From contig OX031061.1 in NCBI GenBank assembly GCA_943736015.1, positions 63,742,192 to 63,806,191 on the forward strand: a stretch of 64,000 nucleotides of DNA, in the 5' to 3' direction. Shown piece after piece: positions 1 to 10,545 of this stretch; the first letter of the stretch is position 1, and the number at the start of each line of letters is the position of its first letter. The notes beneath the pieces are model-generated. The model had not been told where the DNA came from. It did not search any database and saw nothing but the letters and a program-made list of their open reading frames with translations. A program made the position numbers and the translations under genes. The DNA comes from Tridacna crocea (taxonomy: Eukaryota > Mollusca > Bivalvia > Cardiida > Cardiidae).

Positions 1-100
1 GTTCCTTTCTCAAAGCTGAACATATTTTCGGCAATGTTTCTGTGATACACTAAACAGTGTCTTAGAACAAGTTTTCGTGCGCGTATCAGTGAAAGAAACA

Positions 101-181
101 TAACGTCCGTTTACTTCAAAAACCACGTAACGTCCGTTTACTTCAAAAACCACGTAACGTCCGTTTACCTAAAAAACCACG
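101..181 (+). repeat. 27-bp x 3 tandem copy of a hairpin-element arm
   Basis: Three adjacent 27-bp units (101-127, 128-154, 155-181), each reading TAACGTCCGTTTACTTCAAA onward, followed by CTACAGCTTGTAAC. The same arm occurs once in the complete hairpin at 13938-14016 and in a shortened copy at 63643-63692, so here the left arm of that element has been triplicated and the right arm is missing. Confidence 0.8.
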
Positions 182-187
182 TAACTA

Positions 188-716
188 CAGCTTGTAACAG
201 GTTAAAGCATGGATATGTTCACGTGTCGTTGCGATATAGCCAAGAAAATGTAGAGAGCAGCGTTAATACCAAATACTAGTAAACAGATTGGTACTATATT
301 TTTGTTGAACAATACCTTAAGCTTTTAAGTATGAAATGCTAATGTACGTGGAAATTCATTAATGTATCAGATAAGGGTCGACTTCCCCTAAATCATCGGT
401 AAACATTGGGGTTTACGGAAAGACCATTCGGCCAACCTCGACAGTTTTCGTCTTTTAATATGGGACATAAGGACCAAAGACTTACTAACTTATCGATACA
501 ATTCGGCAGCTTCCGTCTTTTGAAAATGAGAGTAAGGGACGTGATTTACGTGAGTTGAAGACCGTGTGGAATTAAAGATTTTGAAAAAGCTGTATGAAAA
601 CAGAGAAAATGTTGATTTTTTTTCCCACAAATCTCTCTATCCTATCAGCGAGCAAAGATTAATTTGAGCAACATATGTGTAATCATCAGTAAAGGCTTTG
701 AATAGTTCAAAGTTCT
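188..716. other. No recognisable feature
   Basis: Unique-looking AT-rich sequence. No long ORF, tRNA or repeat end was recognised. Confidence 0.5.
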
Positions 717-934
717 GGAACCCTTTACCGAACAATGCCGACTTCTAACGGCCTTGAGAAAGAAGCCTTTTAAAAACATTGTGGAAAAAGGAGAAAATGG
801 TGATTATTAGCATTTTCTCCTTTTCCCATAATGTTTTCTACCCTATCATACAAAATTTCATCATTTAAGCAACGTCTGAATTATCATCTGCAAATATTTT
901 CAAATTGGAACAATTTGGCCTGGTAAACATTTAA
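717..934 (+). mobile_element. Family A TTAA hairpin element, copy A1
   Basis: Left end decayed to GGAACCCTTTACC, right end GGTAAACATTTAA. Central palindrome is imperfect (GTGGAAAAAGGAG left, CTCCTTTTCCCAT right). It shares its right TTAA (931-934) with the next copy. Confidence 0.8.
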
Positions 935-1157
935 TCCTACCAAATAATCCCTGGTTTTTACGACCCAGGAATAGAAGCTTTTCGAAAACATTGTGGGAAA
1001 AGGAGAAAATGCTGGTAACCAGCATTTTCTCCTTTTCCCACAATGTTTTCTACCCTGATGGAGACAAATTCTAATTTTTGAGTGACGCTTATTTTCTCGT
1101 CTGCCGGTGCTTTCTATTTGCACCAGTCTAAAACTTTGACGTTTCGTATAGAGTTAA
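931..1157 (+). mobile_element. Family A TTAA hairpin element, copy A2
   Basis: Complete element with a near-perfect central palindrome around 1016 (GGGAAAAGGAGAAAATGC and its complement). It abuts A1 on the left and the family B element on the right, sharing one TTAA at each junction. Confidence 0.85.
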
Positions 1158-1338
1158 CCCTTTACTCCACAGATACTCATTTCTACGCATTACTCGTCAC
1201 GAGCAATTTCACCTTTTGCCACAATGTTTTCCATGCCATCAGAAGGTGTCATATACACATAAGAAAAAAGTTCATCCTTGCTGTTATTTAGGGTCAATTA
1301 GAGATAACATAGAAATGCCTTATGGGGTAAAGGGTTAA
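1154..1338 (+). mobile_element. Family B TTAA element
   Basis: Bounded by TTAACCCTTTACTCCA and TGGGGTAAAGGGTTAA, a terminal inverted repeat of about 14 bp with one mismatch. The interior lacks the family A palindrome, though a short stretch (TTGCCACAATGTTTTC) recalls its right arm, so B may be an A derivative. Its right end recurs in the chimera at 59021-59171. Confidence 0.7.
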
Positions 1339-1654
1339 GCAGTTACCACTCACTGATCACTTTATTGTACCCACTAATCCTTGCGTACCGAAAATAAGTC
1401 GGGGGCGGTACCAGGAAAATCTGTACCAGGAAAGCTCCGATCTGTCTACATACATCTAACAAAGTCTTTATGATATGGAATACCATTGCTTTCATTGTAT
1501 TATGTTACTGAATTATTTCAAGGGCATATTTAGATTTTTTTATGTTTTTCGTGAATCTTCTCTGTTTTTTTTTTTTTTTTTTTTACACAGGTAAAATAAT
1601 ACTTTTTGTTTTCCCTTTTCCTTTGTAAATGTAAAGAAAGTAATAAAGTTTACA
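1339..1654. other. No gene seen; poly-T tract
   Basis: Non-coding AT-rich sequence with a ~20-base poly-T run near 1565-1584. Confidence 0.5.
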
Positions 1655-1884
1655 TTATCTCATTACCAAACGGTAAAACTTTAGGTTTGTCCAAATCAAA
1701 AGCATATGCAGATGACAAAATAAAAGTGACTGAAAATTTGTAATTTGTTTTGTGAAGGGTAGAAAACATTGTGGGAAAAGGAAAAAAATGTTGGTAACCT
1801 GTATTTTCTTCTTTCTCACATTGTTTTCTAAAGGCTTCTTTCTCAGAGTCTTCAAAATTAGAGATAGTGTGATAATGGGTTACT
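1655..1884 (-). mobile_element. Family A TTAA hairpin element, copy A3
   Basis: Full-length reverse copy whose flanking tetranucleotides have decayed (TTAT left, TTAC right). The palindrome has unpaired changes, consistent with an older copy. Confidence 0.8.
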
Positions 1885-1931
1885 TAATATCTGGCATAAA
1901 CGACAACGCATGTTACTGCTGACATGGCATC

Positions 1932-2055
1932 GTATCAGGACAATTCCCCCCGGGACTATTGCCCCCCCCCCCGGACAATTCTTTGTAATGGGCAATGGTC
2001 CGGGGGAATTGTCTTCGGGGGTAAATAGTCCAGGGGGAAGGAATTGTCCGGATAC
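1932..2055. mobile_element. Small G/C-run foldback element
   Basis: Ends are complementary: GTATCAGGACAATTCC at the left and GGAATTGTCCGGATAC at the right, one mismatch. The interior repeats GGACAATTCCCCC-type words on both strands, giving a nested hairpin with a long C run (about 1966-1976). Confidence 0.6.
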
Positions 2056-2500
2056 CTACCAGCATAGGCGGAACTCTGGTCCGTAACCTACATCTATCAT
2101 TAAGACGCTACGCGTCACTTTAAGGAAATACCATCAAAAGAAACCCTCTCACTTTCCCTTTTTTTTTTTACTTTTCATTGATTTATTGCGACTAGTGTCT
2201 TACTACATTCGGTGATGAAAAATATGCCCGCACAGTGTTCGAAATTTGGTATTGTTAAAAAAATCTTAATAGCCCACTTTAAAATTTTATCACACAAATT
2301 CAACAATTAATGTCGATTCAGTTAGCAGCCCCCGCAAATATTGATGGAAAAGGACCAATCGTTTTGTTACATGAGATTTTTTTGTTGGCAAAAACCTGCT
2401 TCAAACAATATCACTTAATGTCCCCCCCACTCCCGAACCTTTTCTAGATATTCCAATCTCATTTTTCCTGTTGAAAAGTCTACATAATTTTCCTAACAGT
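2056..2500. other. No recognisable feature
   Basis: AT-rich non-coding sequence with short homopolymers; nothing recognised. Confidence 0.4.
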
Positions 2501-2644
2501 GAAGATATAGATTAGACGGCACAGAACGTGAAGTCTGACCTCGGTCTAAACCGTGCCATAAGATACGAATGGACTAGAAAATCACAAAGTTAGCAGCCAA
2601 AAGCAAATATATATGCTAGAAATTCATTCGTCGTATCGGAAATC

Positions 2645-2700
2645 ATAGATCTAAGATCAGACTGTGTATTATATGCAGTCTGATCTTGATCTGCACTTTC
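2645..2700. repeat. Family H palindrome (GATCAGACTGC hairpin)
   Basis: AGATCTAAGATCAGACTG at left pairs with CAGTCTGATCTTGATCT at right around a short AT loop. Same family as 18333-18397 and 62318-62380. A more decayed copy lies at about 2505-2560. Confidence 0.65.
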
Positions 2701-2740
2701 CATAAAAGCACACAAAGGTCGCACCTAACGGCCCAAATCT

Positions 2741-2937
2741 GGGTCCGTATTCACCAACCATTCTTCAGAACATTCTAAGTCTTATTCTTCAGAATTTTGG
2801 CAATGTGAAAGTAACAGAACTTTTGATTGGCTAAACCATATGGTTTAGCCAATCAGAAGTTCAGTTATTTTCACTGCCAGAAAATTTTGAAGAATAAGAC
2901 AAAGAACGTTCTTATGAATGGTTGGTGAATATTGACC
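2741..2937. mobile_element. Palindromic element (CACCAACCATTC hairpin)
   Basis: Nearly the whole ~197-bp element is one palindrome: left arm from GTATTCACCAACCATTC to TTGGCTAAACC, centre ATATGGTT, right arm back to GAATGGTTGGTGAATA. A right-arm half copy is at 22313-22405, fused to a broken family A element. Confidence 0.75.
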
Positions 2938-3068
2938 TTGAACTAGTTATAGAGAGAAAACAAACTCTTTGAAGCTGATATCATGTGTGTGGTAATCTAA
3001 CTGATATTATATCTCGTTGTGGTGATTTTTAATAATTTTTTTTTCGTCGCTTTTCCTTGTTCCTCCAG

Positions 3069-3220
3069 AATTTTTACGAGTAGATATTGATGGCACCAAT
3101 GAAACAAGAGGCTACTTTTGTCCAACTCGAGCACGACACATGCAACCAACGGAACGTAAATACAAAGGACTGAATTTAAACAACTATCGTAGACGACAAG
3201 TTAAATGTGGCACAAAATGA
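3069..3220 (+). CDS. Possible terminal coding exon of an unrecognised gene
   Basis: A pyrimidine-rich tract ending CCTTGTTCCTCCAG (AG at 3067-3068) is followed by 49 sense codons and a TGA stop at 3218-3220. The peptide starts FLRVDIDGTNETRGYF, contains CPTRARHMQ and ends RRRQVKCGTK; it is basic and has no low-complexity bias. The first two bases (AA) complete a split codon, so this would be a phase-1 last exon. No family was recognised and no upstream exon was identified. Confidence 0.4.
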
Positions 3221-3224
3221 AATG

Positions 3225-3375
3225 ATGAAGTACTGTATCCAAGGGTAATATAAAACCTGTATGGAAACAGGGAAAAAAAATCAGCACAAGCATTTTCTTC
3301 TTTTCCTGGAATGTTTTCATGCGGCTACTTCCATAGGGTTAATAACGGCAATGGTAAGTAAGGTAAAGAGTTAAT
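3225..3375 (+). mobile_element. Very decayed family A-like remnant
   Basis: GCATTTTCTTCTTTTCCTGGAATGTTTTC (3288-3318 region) recalls the right palindrome arm and GGTAAAGAGTTAA (3362-3374) recalls the right end. The left arm is gone. Confidence 0.35.
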
Positions 3376-3602
3376 TTTGAACTTGGCTATTTGAGAGTTT
3401 TTTACACACAGTAAATCAAAGAGAGCTAAACTAATGGAACTTGTCGTAGAAGGGTATTGAAGTAAATCAAGGCAGAAAAGTGTGCACTTCCAAAGGCAAA
3501 TGATATCATTTGAATAAGATGTGTCGGCTGCTAATGCTTTCAATTTTGATTCATTGATTGACTGATCGATTGATCGATCGATCGATTCACTGATTCATTG
3601 GT

Positions 3603-3871
3603 GTTTAGCACCGTTACATCCCGGCGGACAGTGCACCTATCCATGTTTTCCTGGAGTCTCTATTACTAGTAATTAGCACACTACTCTTTCCAAGCCACTG
3701 GCTGCTTTCCCACATAACCATCGTCAAAACAACGGTCAGCGATGACAGAAGAATGAATCCTGTTGCAATGACTATCATCAATCCTCGGAGAGAAATAGGC
3801 CGAGCCAGAGATCAAACCCACTACCTCCTGTTTTGTACTCCTATACGCTACTGACTGAGCTATCGGGGCTT
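3603..3871 (-). repeat. tRNA-derived SINE, family B-type core (minus)
   Basis: On the minus strand a tRNA-like head (CCGATAGCTCAGTCAGTAGC as box A near 3850-3870, GGTTTGATC as a weak box B) is followed by a conserved core including CAGTGGCTTGGAAAGAGTAG and a CCAGGAAAACATGGATAGGTGCAC stretch. Related copies lie at 22965-23176 (minus) and 32998-33250 (plus). Confidence 0.65.
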
Positions 3872-3909
3872 GGCTTTGAATGTGGATTAGTTATAATTTT
3901 GTCATATGG

Positions 3910-4138
3910 TTAACCCATTACCACACAATCCCTACTTTCGACGCCCATGAGAAAGAAGCCTTTAGAAAACATTGTGGGAAAAGGAGAAAATGCTGGTAAC
4001 CAGTATTTTCTCCTTTTCCCAAAATGTTTTCTACCCTTCACAAAACAAATTGCAAATTTTCAGTCACTGTCACTTTGTTGTCTGCAAATGCTTTCAATTT
4101 GAACCAGTCTATAATTGTGTCGTTTGGTAAAGAGTTAA
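3910..4138 (+). mobile_element. Family A TTAA hairpin element, copy A4
   Basis: Complete, intact TTAA at both ends (TTAACCCATTACCACACAAT ... GGTAAAGAGTTAA) and a nearly perfect palindrome. Confidence 0.9.
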
Positions 4139-4533
4139 ACAGCTAAAAATAAGTTTCCATAGCAGCATCTTACCTTTTGTTCTATAAATTATTTATGTTA
4201 AATCCACACAAAAATAGAAAAAAACACTCTTAATGTCTATGTTTAGTCCACAAAAACAACATTACAACGAATTGACGAATGTAAAAAAAACACCAGCTGC
4301 ATTCAGTCACAGTGGAAGTACAAATTGAAACGTATATCAAACTAGTCAGTATTATTCAATTAAATAAAATAAAAGACACATATAAAAAAAAAACCACAGC
4401 TCGCATTGACACTTTATTGACAGGACCTTTAAGATTGGTTTCAAAGCCTAATGATTTGACCCTGTGATGATCTGTTTGTTGTATCGTAGATTTGATCTCT
4501 TGGCTTTTGTAACATTGTTTTGTTTCTTTTTGA
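4139..4533. other. No recognisable feature
   Basis: AT-rich sequence with poly-A runs; nothing recognised. Confidence 0.4.
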
Positions 4534-4759
4534 TTAATCCTTTACCTAACGATCCCTGATTTTTACTACCCTGAGATAGAAATCTTTTGAAATCAATGTG
4601 GAAAAAGAAGAAAAAGCTGATAAGCAACATTTTCTCCTTTTTCCCACAATGTTTTCTACCCTGCCGGAAACAAATTTCAATGTTTGAGTTACGTTTATTT
4701 TGTTGCCTGCAAGTAAAATTTGGACCATTCTAGAATTCTGTCGTTTGGTAAAGAGTTAA
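4534..4759 (+). mobile_element. Family A TTAA hairpin element, copy A5
   Basis: TTAA at both ends. The palindrome is degraded on the left arm (GTGGAAAAAGAAGAAAAAGC) but intact on the right. Confidence 0.85.
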
Positions 4760-4796
4760 AAAGTTGTATCATAGTATTAGTAACTTTTACACTTTA

Positions 4797-5153
4797 TTGA
4801 ATAATCCCGGGCTTTAACGGGTTTTGGCGATGATGCCTTTTGAAAAAACATTATGGGAAAAGGAGAAAATAAAAATCCCGGGATTTAACGATCCGGCCGA
4901 TGATGCCTTTTGGAAAGATTATGGGAAAAGGAGAAAATATAAATCCCGGATTAAATGATCCCGACGATGCCTTTTGATAACATTATGGGAAAAGGAAAAA
5001 ATGCTTGTACATCAGATTTTCTCCCTTTCCCACAACGTTTTGTACCCTTTCAAAAGACAAATTCCATCATTTTTGGACACATTTTTAAATTATCGTTGTC
5101 GAATCCTTTCAATTTGGACATGTATAAAGATTCGTTTTTTGGTAAACTATTAG
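4797..5153 (+). mobile_element. Family A element with triplicated left arm, copy A6
   Basis: The left segment (AATCCCGG ... GATGCCTTTTG ... GGGAAAAGGAGAAAAT) occurs three times in tandem at about 4803-4872, 4873-4940 and 4941-5000, units of about 70 bp, before a single right arm and a single decayed right end (GGTAAACTATTAG). Confidence 0.8.
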
Positions 5154-5329
5154 CACGGCCTTCTTTAAATTTTCCCACCGTATTGTGAATAAGTTCGACC
5201 GTTTAAGAAGTCTGCAATATATTAAGGATAAGTACCCTAATGTTATTCGTGTGACATCGCCTTCCATCGCCGAAAATCGTAAGGATTCGGCTAAGACTCT
5301 GATAATTGAGCTCGGCACTTTGTACAAAG
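5154..5329 (+). CDS. Possible internal coding exon, unrecognised
   Basis: An open frame runs from about 5146 to a TAA at 5356-5358. It is flanked by AG at 5152-5153 and a good donor, AAAG followed by GTAAAAG at 5330. The encoded peptide includes KFDRLRSLQYIKDKYPN and VIRVTSPSIAENRKDSAKT. The YPN...ELGTLYKG spacing faintly recalls the start of M14 zinc carboxypeptidase domains, but no catalytic residue lies in this exon and I do not claim the family. It directly follows the right end of element A6. Confidence 0.3.
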
Positions 5330-5589
5330 GTAAAAGCGAAAGAGTGCACCATGTATAATGGCCGTATCGTATAATCACAACCCATAGTGTTTGATAACTA
5401 GATATACCATCATTTATTATCTTTTAAAAAAGAAAACAATTAAAATCAGGGTTAAAAAAAAACAATCCCTGAGATTTCAAGTTCTCTAAGAATTTCAAGG
5501 GACGAAATTCGGGACCAAAAGTTCAATGGACTATATTCACGTAACACACGATAGAAAATTTCGGATATTTCTCTACCATAACATCTCAA

Positions 5590-5760
5590 GTATTGGAAAT
5601 CCTGTGGAAGGAGACTGTGAAAAATATCATGGGAAAAGGAGAAAATCCTGGTAACCAGAATTTTTTCCTTTTCCCATAATATTTTACACCCTAAGGCAGA
5701 TATAAAGCTATTATTTCAGTTTTTACACACTTGTTGCCCACAAATATTTTTCCCCAGTTT
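5590..5760 (+). mobile_element. Decayed family A element, copy A7
   Basis: Palindrome at 5625-5690 retained, outer ends lost. Both arms share changes from the consensus (AAATAT and CATGGG/TATGGG in place of AAACAT and TGTGGG). Confidence 0.65.
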
Positions 5761-5826
5761 TTTTCCAACCCTTCCAAAAAAACAAATCTTAATCTTTGAA
5801 ACACATTTATATCATCTAAAAAAGCT

Positions 5827-6054
5827 TTAAGTCTTTACCAAACGACACAATTTTAGATTGGTAAAAATTGAAAGCATTTGCAGACGACAAAATAAATGTG
5901 ACTAAAGAATTGAAATTTGTTTTAAGAAGGAAAGAAACCATTGTGGAAAAAGGAGAAAATGCTGGTTACCAGCATTTTCTCCTTTTCCCACAATGTTTTT
6001 AAAAGGTTTTTTTCACAGAGGTGTTATAAGTCGAAATTGTGTGGTAAGGGGTAA
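5827..6054 (-). mobile_element. Family A TTAA hairpin element, copy A8
   Basis: TTAA left; right end decayed to GGTAAGGGGTAAAA. Good palindrome with one arm change (GTGGAAAAAGG). Confidence 0.85.
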
Positions 6055-6419
6055 AATGTGCACAAATCTAAAATCACAATAGTTAGTAATTAGTTAAGTC
6101 CTTTTTTTTTTTTAACAAATAATATAAATCCAATGAACAAATTATTTTTTTTTTGGTTATTTTTTCCACAAAAAAAATCCAATTCCACATAAAAACACAT
6201 TTTGTATTCTCTGAGATAGTCACACACGAAAGTTATTCAAAATATTATACAAAAAAAAAATCCACTGTCGTATTCGGATATCCCGAAATCAAGAAAGATT
6301 GAAGTGGATCTTCTTACACTATCTTCTCTCGAATAACTGTATACTTAAGACTTTGGGGTCGAATGAAATAGCCCCGATACGTAAGTTTTTTCCCTCGAAA
6401 CACTGACCCCCCACTGCAG
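6055..6419. other. No gene; homopolymer-rich
   Basis: Poly-T and poly-A runs, otherwise nothing recognised. Confidence 0.4.
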
Positions 6420-6815
6420 TTGCTTTAATTGATTGACTGATTGATTGGTTGGTTGGTTGGTTGGTTGGTTGGTTTGGTTGGTTGGTTGGTTACTTTGGTT
6501 TATTAGTTGGTTGGTTGGTTGGTTGGTTGGTTTATTGGTTGGTTGGTTGGTTGATTGATTGATTGACTGATTGATTGGTTGGTTGGTTGGTTGGTTGGTT
6601 GTGACTGATTGATTGATTTATTGCTTGGTTGCTTAATTGATTGATTGATTGTCTGAATGTGACTGATTGATAGATTTATTGATTGGTTGGTTGCTTGGTT
6701 GTTTGATGGATTGATTAATTGATTGGTCGATCGATCGGTTTGTCGGTCGGTCGGTCGGTCATTTAGTTTGTTGGTTGATTGACTTACTGATTGATTGATT
6801 GACTGACTTACTTCA
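6420..6815 (+). repeat. (TTGG)n / (TTGA)n microsatellite
   Basis: About 390 bp of TTGG and TGATTGAT tetramers with interruptions, then a short GGTC run near 6735-6760. Confidence 0.9.
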
Positions 6816-6850
6816 TCACGTATTTTATGACGTCATTTCAAAACAAGTCA

Positions 6851-7279
6851 TGGCGGACCTCTCTTTAATCATGCTTCAACGGGAAGAAATATTGGCGTAT
6901 CTTAAGATCAAAAGTTTGCGAGGAAATAGGGCGTCAGAAATTTTGCCTGCTGTTGCAAGATGTTGATCACAATTCTTCTTTAGGATTTAATACAGTTTGC
7001 AGGCGGGTGCAGAAATTCATATCTGGAAGATCCGAACTTTCACTCAAGCACAATTCTGGCACGCCTACAGTAGATCAGCAACTGATGGAATAAACACCGA
7101 GAAAGTGGCACGAATTTTGAAAAACTGATCGACGATTAACTTGTGATGAGATTTCTGACAAAGTTGGACTTAGTGGTGCATCAGTTTATAGAATTTTGAC
7201 GGAGAGTTTGGATATGAGAAAGATCGTCGCGCGATGGGTATCCCGTTTTTTATCGGAATTTGAAAAAACAATGGTGGGT
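6851..7279 (+). pseudogene. mariner/Tc1-class transposase N-terminal fragment (HTH domain), decayed
   Basis: Read across several frames the stretch carries the paired helix-turn-helix pattern of mariner transposases: LRGNRASEIL near 6915, a TCDEISDKVGLSGASVYRIL-like stretch at 7138-7197 and MRKIVARWVSRFL at 7214-7252, the usual end of the HTH_48-type domain. There are internal stops and frameshifts (for example near 6965 and 7125). No DDD catalytic domain follows; a family A element starts at 7340. The domain assignment rests on pattern recognition of the conserved MRK-ARW-RFL ending. Confidence 0.6.
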
Positions 7280-7339
7280 AATAATTTGCAAGGAATTACT
7301 GGCCAGGTACACGTATTTATGCATTTGATACTAAACGAG

Positions 7340-7501
7340 TTAACTCATTACCACACGAAAAGATTTCAGACCTGTTCTAGGGAAGGCTAGAAAACCTTGT
7401 GGGAAAAGTAGAAAATGCTGGTTACCAGCATTTTCTACTTTTCCCACAATGTTTTCAAAAGGCTTCTTTCTCTGGGTCATTAAAAGTCGGGAAAGAGTTA
7501 A
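7340..7501 (-). mobile_element. Family A TTAA hairpin element, shortened copy A9
   Basis: TTAA at both ends, left interior shortened by about 65 bp. Palindrome arms carry a paired change: AAAAGTAGAAAA on the left and TTTTCTACTTTT on the right, where the consensus has GGAG/CTCC. Confidence 0.85.
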
Positions 7502-7557
7502 ATCAATTGTGAATGTAGTTCACTTTCAACCTTTCTTTTAAAGCCGTGATCACAGCT

Positions 7558-8400
7558 TACGTATATAGTTGACCGTAGTGGGAAAAGACCGTAGTAAGCC
7601 GTAGTTGAAGGTTTTAAACGTAGTTGAACATAGTTAAACGTATTTCAACCCAATGATATGAACGTAGTTTGAAATTATGATTTGCCCATAGGAGGTATAT
7701 GTAAATAATTCTTGAACATGTTCAAAAATTGGTTCCGGTTAAGTACGATGTTGTGACCCTACTGTAACCGTAGTTTGGGCGTAGTTGACCATAATTAAGC
7801 GTAATTAACTCTACTCAACCGTCGCGTGTACTGTAGTTGACTGTAGTTTTAGAAAAACATACAAGGCTGTATGACCGAATAAGCAATCAGCAATTTCTGG
7901 CTCGCAAACTTCCAACAGCACAATGACTGTAGTTTACCCGTGCTGAGCAGGCGCAGCCACAATGGGTTACCATTTCATAACGCAGTTGAAACTAACTAAG
8001 CATAGTTGCGCGTATTTAAGACGTAGCTTATACGTAGTGTGACATAGTTACCCGTAGTTAGACATAGTGATGTCCTAGTTTACCCTAGCCCCTTTGCTCG
8101 CGGTTGAATATACTAGTAGTTGGCCGTTCTTACACGCAGTTCAACATACTATCTATATTTCATCTTATTACTATGTTTGAACCTACTTCGAACGTACCTC
8201 AACTTAGTTGACCGTAGTACCGCTACGGCAGACTATGTTTGAAATAAACTACAGACAATCATGGAATGATTGTAAATGTGATCTTGTCTTGAGGCTTTCT
8301 ATGTTTCTCCTTTTTGCCAATTTTGAACCTAATTCGAACCTACCTCAGCCTATTTGACAGTAGTAACAGTGGGGCTGACTACGTTCGAAATAAACTACGG
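7558..8400. repeat. Field of degenerate CGTAGTTGA words
   Basis: Dozens of loosely spaced words such as CGTAGTTGA, CATAGTTAA, CGTAGTTT and CGTAATTAA, densest at 7570-7650, 7760-7850 and 7990-8230. Phase and spacing vary, so it is not a simple tandem array. No ORF accompanies it. Confidence 0.65.
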
Positions 8401-8654
8401 ACAACTGCGTGCATGAGCTTTGATGTAACCATGGGCCAAGTATAAATAAGAGACTGGGACACAGACAAGGCCAAAGAGAAAGGGAGATTAACAGATAGAC
8501 TGGTAGACAGACATCAAGACAGACATGTCGAAATTTAGATTCAATTCTGTGTGTCTATGCTAGACAGTCTGGTACAGCAAGATCTAATTATATCTTAACT
8601 GTGATTGACATAATTGAGAGGTTTGGTCTGGACGTAATTGCATCGGTCATTTTC

Positions 8655-8879
8655 TCTAAGTCTACTACACGACAAAATTGTGGACTTGTCAAAATTGAAA
8701 GCATTAGCAAACGATGGTTTAAAAGTGGCTCAAATTATGGATTTTCTCTTTGAAAGAGTAGAAAACATTGTGAGAAAAGGAGAAAATGCTGGTTACCAGT
8801 AACCAGCATTTTCTCCTTTTCCCACAATATTTTCCAAATGCTTCTGCCTCGGGAATGACTTGCTTGGTGAAGGGGTAAT
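8655..8879 (-). mobile_element. Family A element with enlarged hairpin loop, copy A10
   Basis: Terminal TTAAs decayed. At the palindrome centre (about 8792-8806) GGTTACCAG is followed by TAACCAG, so the loop region is partly duplicated, giving GGTTACCAGTAACC. Confidence 0.8.
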
Positions 8880-8909
8880 AGACCGTGCACAACTATGACA
8901 GCAGACACA

Positions 8910-9246
8910 ACCATTATCTTCCGATAGATGGTATTCTACAAATACACGTCTACCTAATTTGGGCATTCTGGGTACAGAACCGGACTTCTTTTCCACGCAA
9001 CAACCTTTACTTTGAATTTCAAACTTAAATAAACGTTCACTCAATAAAATGCAATCTGGTGCAATTCATTCAGCTGTAATCAGCTTGCATGGAACCTATG
9101 CACCGGCCATATATTGAAACAGCCCCTACAGACTTGAGTACTAGCTTCGGTATAAGCCCTACTTTTCCCTAGTATATATGGGGTCGGTGATGCATCAAAG
9201 CAGACAGGTCGACTCTTCGAAGAATATGACATGCGCAGACAAAGTA
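8910..9246 (+). mobile_element. Foldback element, family G, copy G1
   Basis: Contains AAATACACGTCTACCTAATT, GGGTACAGAACCGGACT, AATAAACGTTCACTCAATAA and ends TTCGAAGAATATGACATGCGC. The same sequence recurs at 20563-20672, 21325-21490 (minus), 23831-24170 and 31517-31820 (minus). No coding capacity. Confidence 0.7.
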
Positions 9247-9598
9247 GACACAACTTGTTGGGATGTCCATCTCCATTTTTGCCTTGTTGGTGAAACAGAA
9301 GTAGATCTAACGTTTTATTGAAGCCCACTTGGGCTTCCAGCATTTTCTTTCCGTTTGCATTTGCCTGACAGTACCTATAGTGTCTAACTGTATGGGTGTT
9401 GAACTAAACTGAGTGGCTTGGTAAAAGTCAATGTTAACCTGAGCAATCTAACTTGGGTCGATAGTTTTTGTCATATAGAAATATCAAAGGATCGCAAAAT
9501 AAATCCATTTTATGCAACAACTTGCTTGATATATATAGGATCTGACATGAAATGGCTCTTGCTATAAGATTTTATAGAACGAATCTACGGAAATGTTA

Positions 9599-9827
9599 TT
9601 AACCCTTTCCCAAACGGCAAATTTTAGACCAGAACAAATTCAAAGCATTTTGCAGATGACAAATTAACAGTTGCTAAAAAGATGAGTTATCTATATGACA
9701 GGGCAGAAAACATTGTGGGAAAAGGAGAAAATGCTGGTTACCAGCATTTTCTCCTTTTCCCACAATGTTTTCAAACGGCTTCTACTCCTGACCGGTAAAA
9801 ATCAGGGATTGTTTGGTAAAGAGTTAA
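9599..9827 (-). mobile_element. Family A TTAA hairpin element, copy A11
   Basis: Intact TTAA at both ends. Central palindrome perfect over about 60 bp around 9740. Confidence 0.9.
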
Positions 9828-10059
9828 GCGATCCTTTGGCGAGCTTAATAACATTTTCCTTGACGAGTTTAATAAAATGTTATCTCATACGCCAACAAAT
9901 GTAAGATTCTTTTTATCACATTACGATAGTTCACAAAATATAGATCAGATGATGCAAAAACACGGTGCTTTCTATGAGACCCATTCACTTGTATGAAATG
10001 CGTACAAATTTACGTCAAAAATGACGTCACACAAATGAGAATTCAAACATGTATAAGAT

Positions 10060-10545
10060 AAGAAAATTTGTAATGGGTATATTACTCTGAAAACAAGGGA
10101 TGTTATGTGATAAAAGAAAATTCGTAATGAAAACAAGGGATGTTATGTGTTAACCCATTACCACACAATCCCTACTTTTGACGCCCCTGAGAAAGAAGCC
10201 TTTTGAAAACACTGTGGGAAAAGGAGAAAATGCTGGTAACCAGCATTTTCTCCTTTTCCCACAGTGTTTTCTACCCTTTTCAGAACAAATTTCTATTTTT
10301 CAGTCACCTTTATTTTTTCGTCTGCAAATGCTTTCAATTTGGACCAGTCCAAAATTTTCTCGTGTGGTAATGAGTTAAAAGAACATTCGTAATGGCGTAT
10401 ATTTCTCTGAAAACAAAGCATGTTATGTGATAAAAAGAAAATTCGTAAGGGCGTGTATTACTCTGAAAACAAGAGCGTTTATGTAATAAAAGAAAATTCG
10501 TAATCGGTATATAGCTCTGAAAACAAGGGAGATTATGTGAAATAA
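10060..10545. repeat. ~61-bp tandem repeat interrupted by a family A element
   Basis: Units containing AAATTCGTAATGGGTATA, CTCTGAAAACAAGG and TTATGTGATAAAAG occur before 10150 and again after 10378, about five units in all. The array continues on both sides of element A12. Confidence 0.7.
10150..10378 (+). mobile_element. Family A TTAA hairpin element, copy A12
   Basis: Intact ends and a perfect 67-bp palindrome. Both arms carry AACACTG/CAGTGTT where the consensus has AACATTG/CAATGTT, a paired change. It is inserted in a 61-bp tandem array. Confidence 0.92.
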
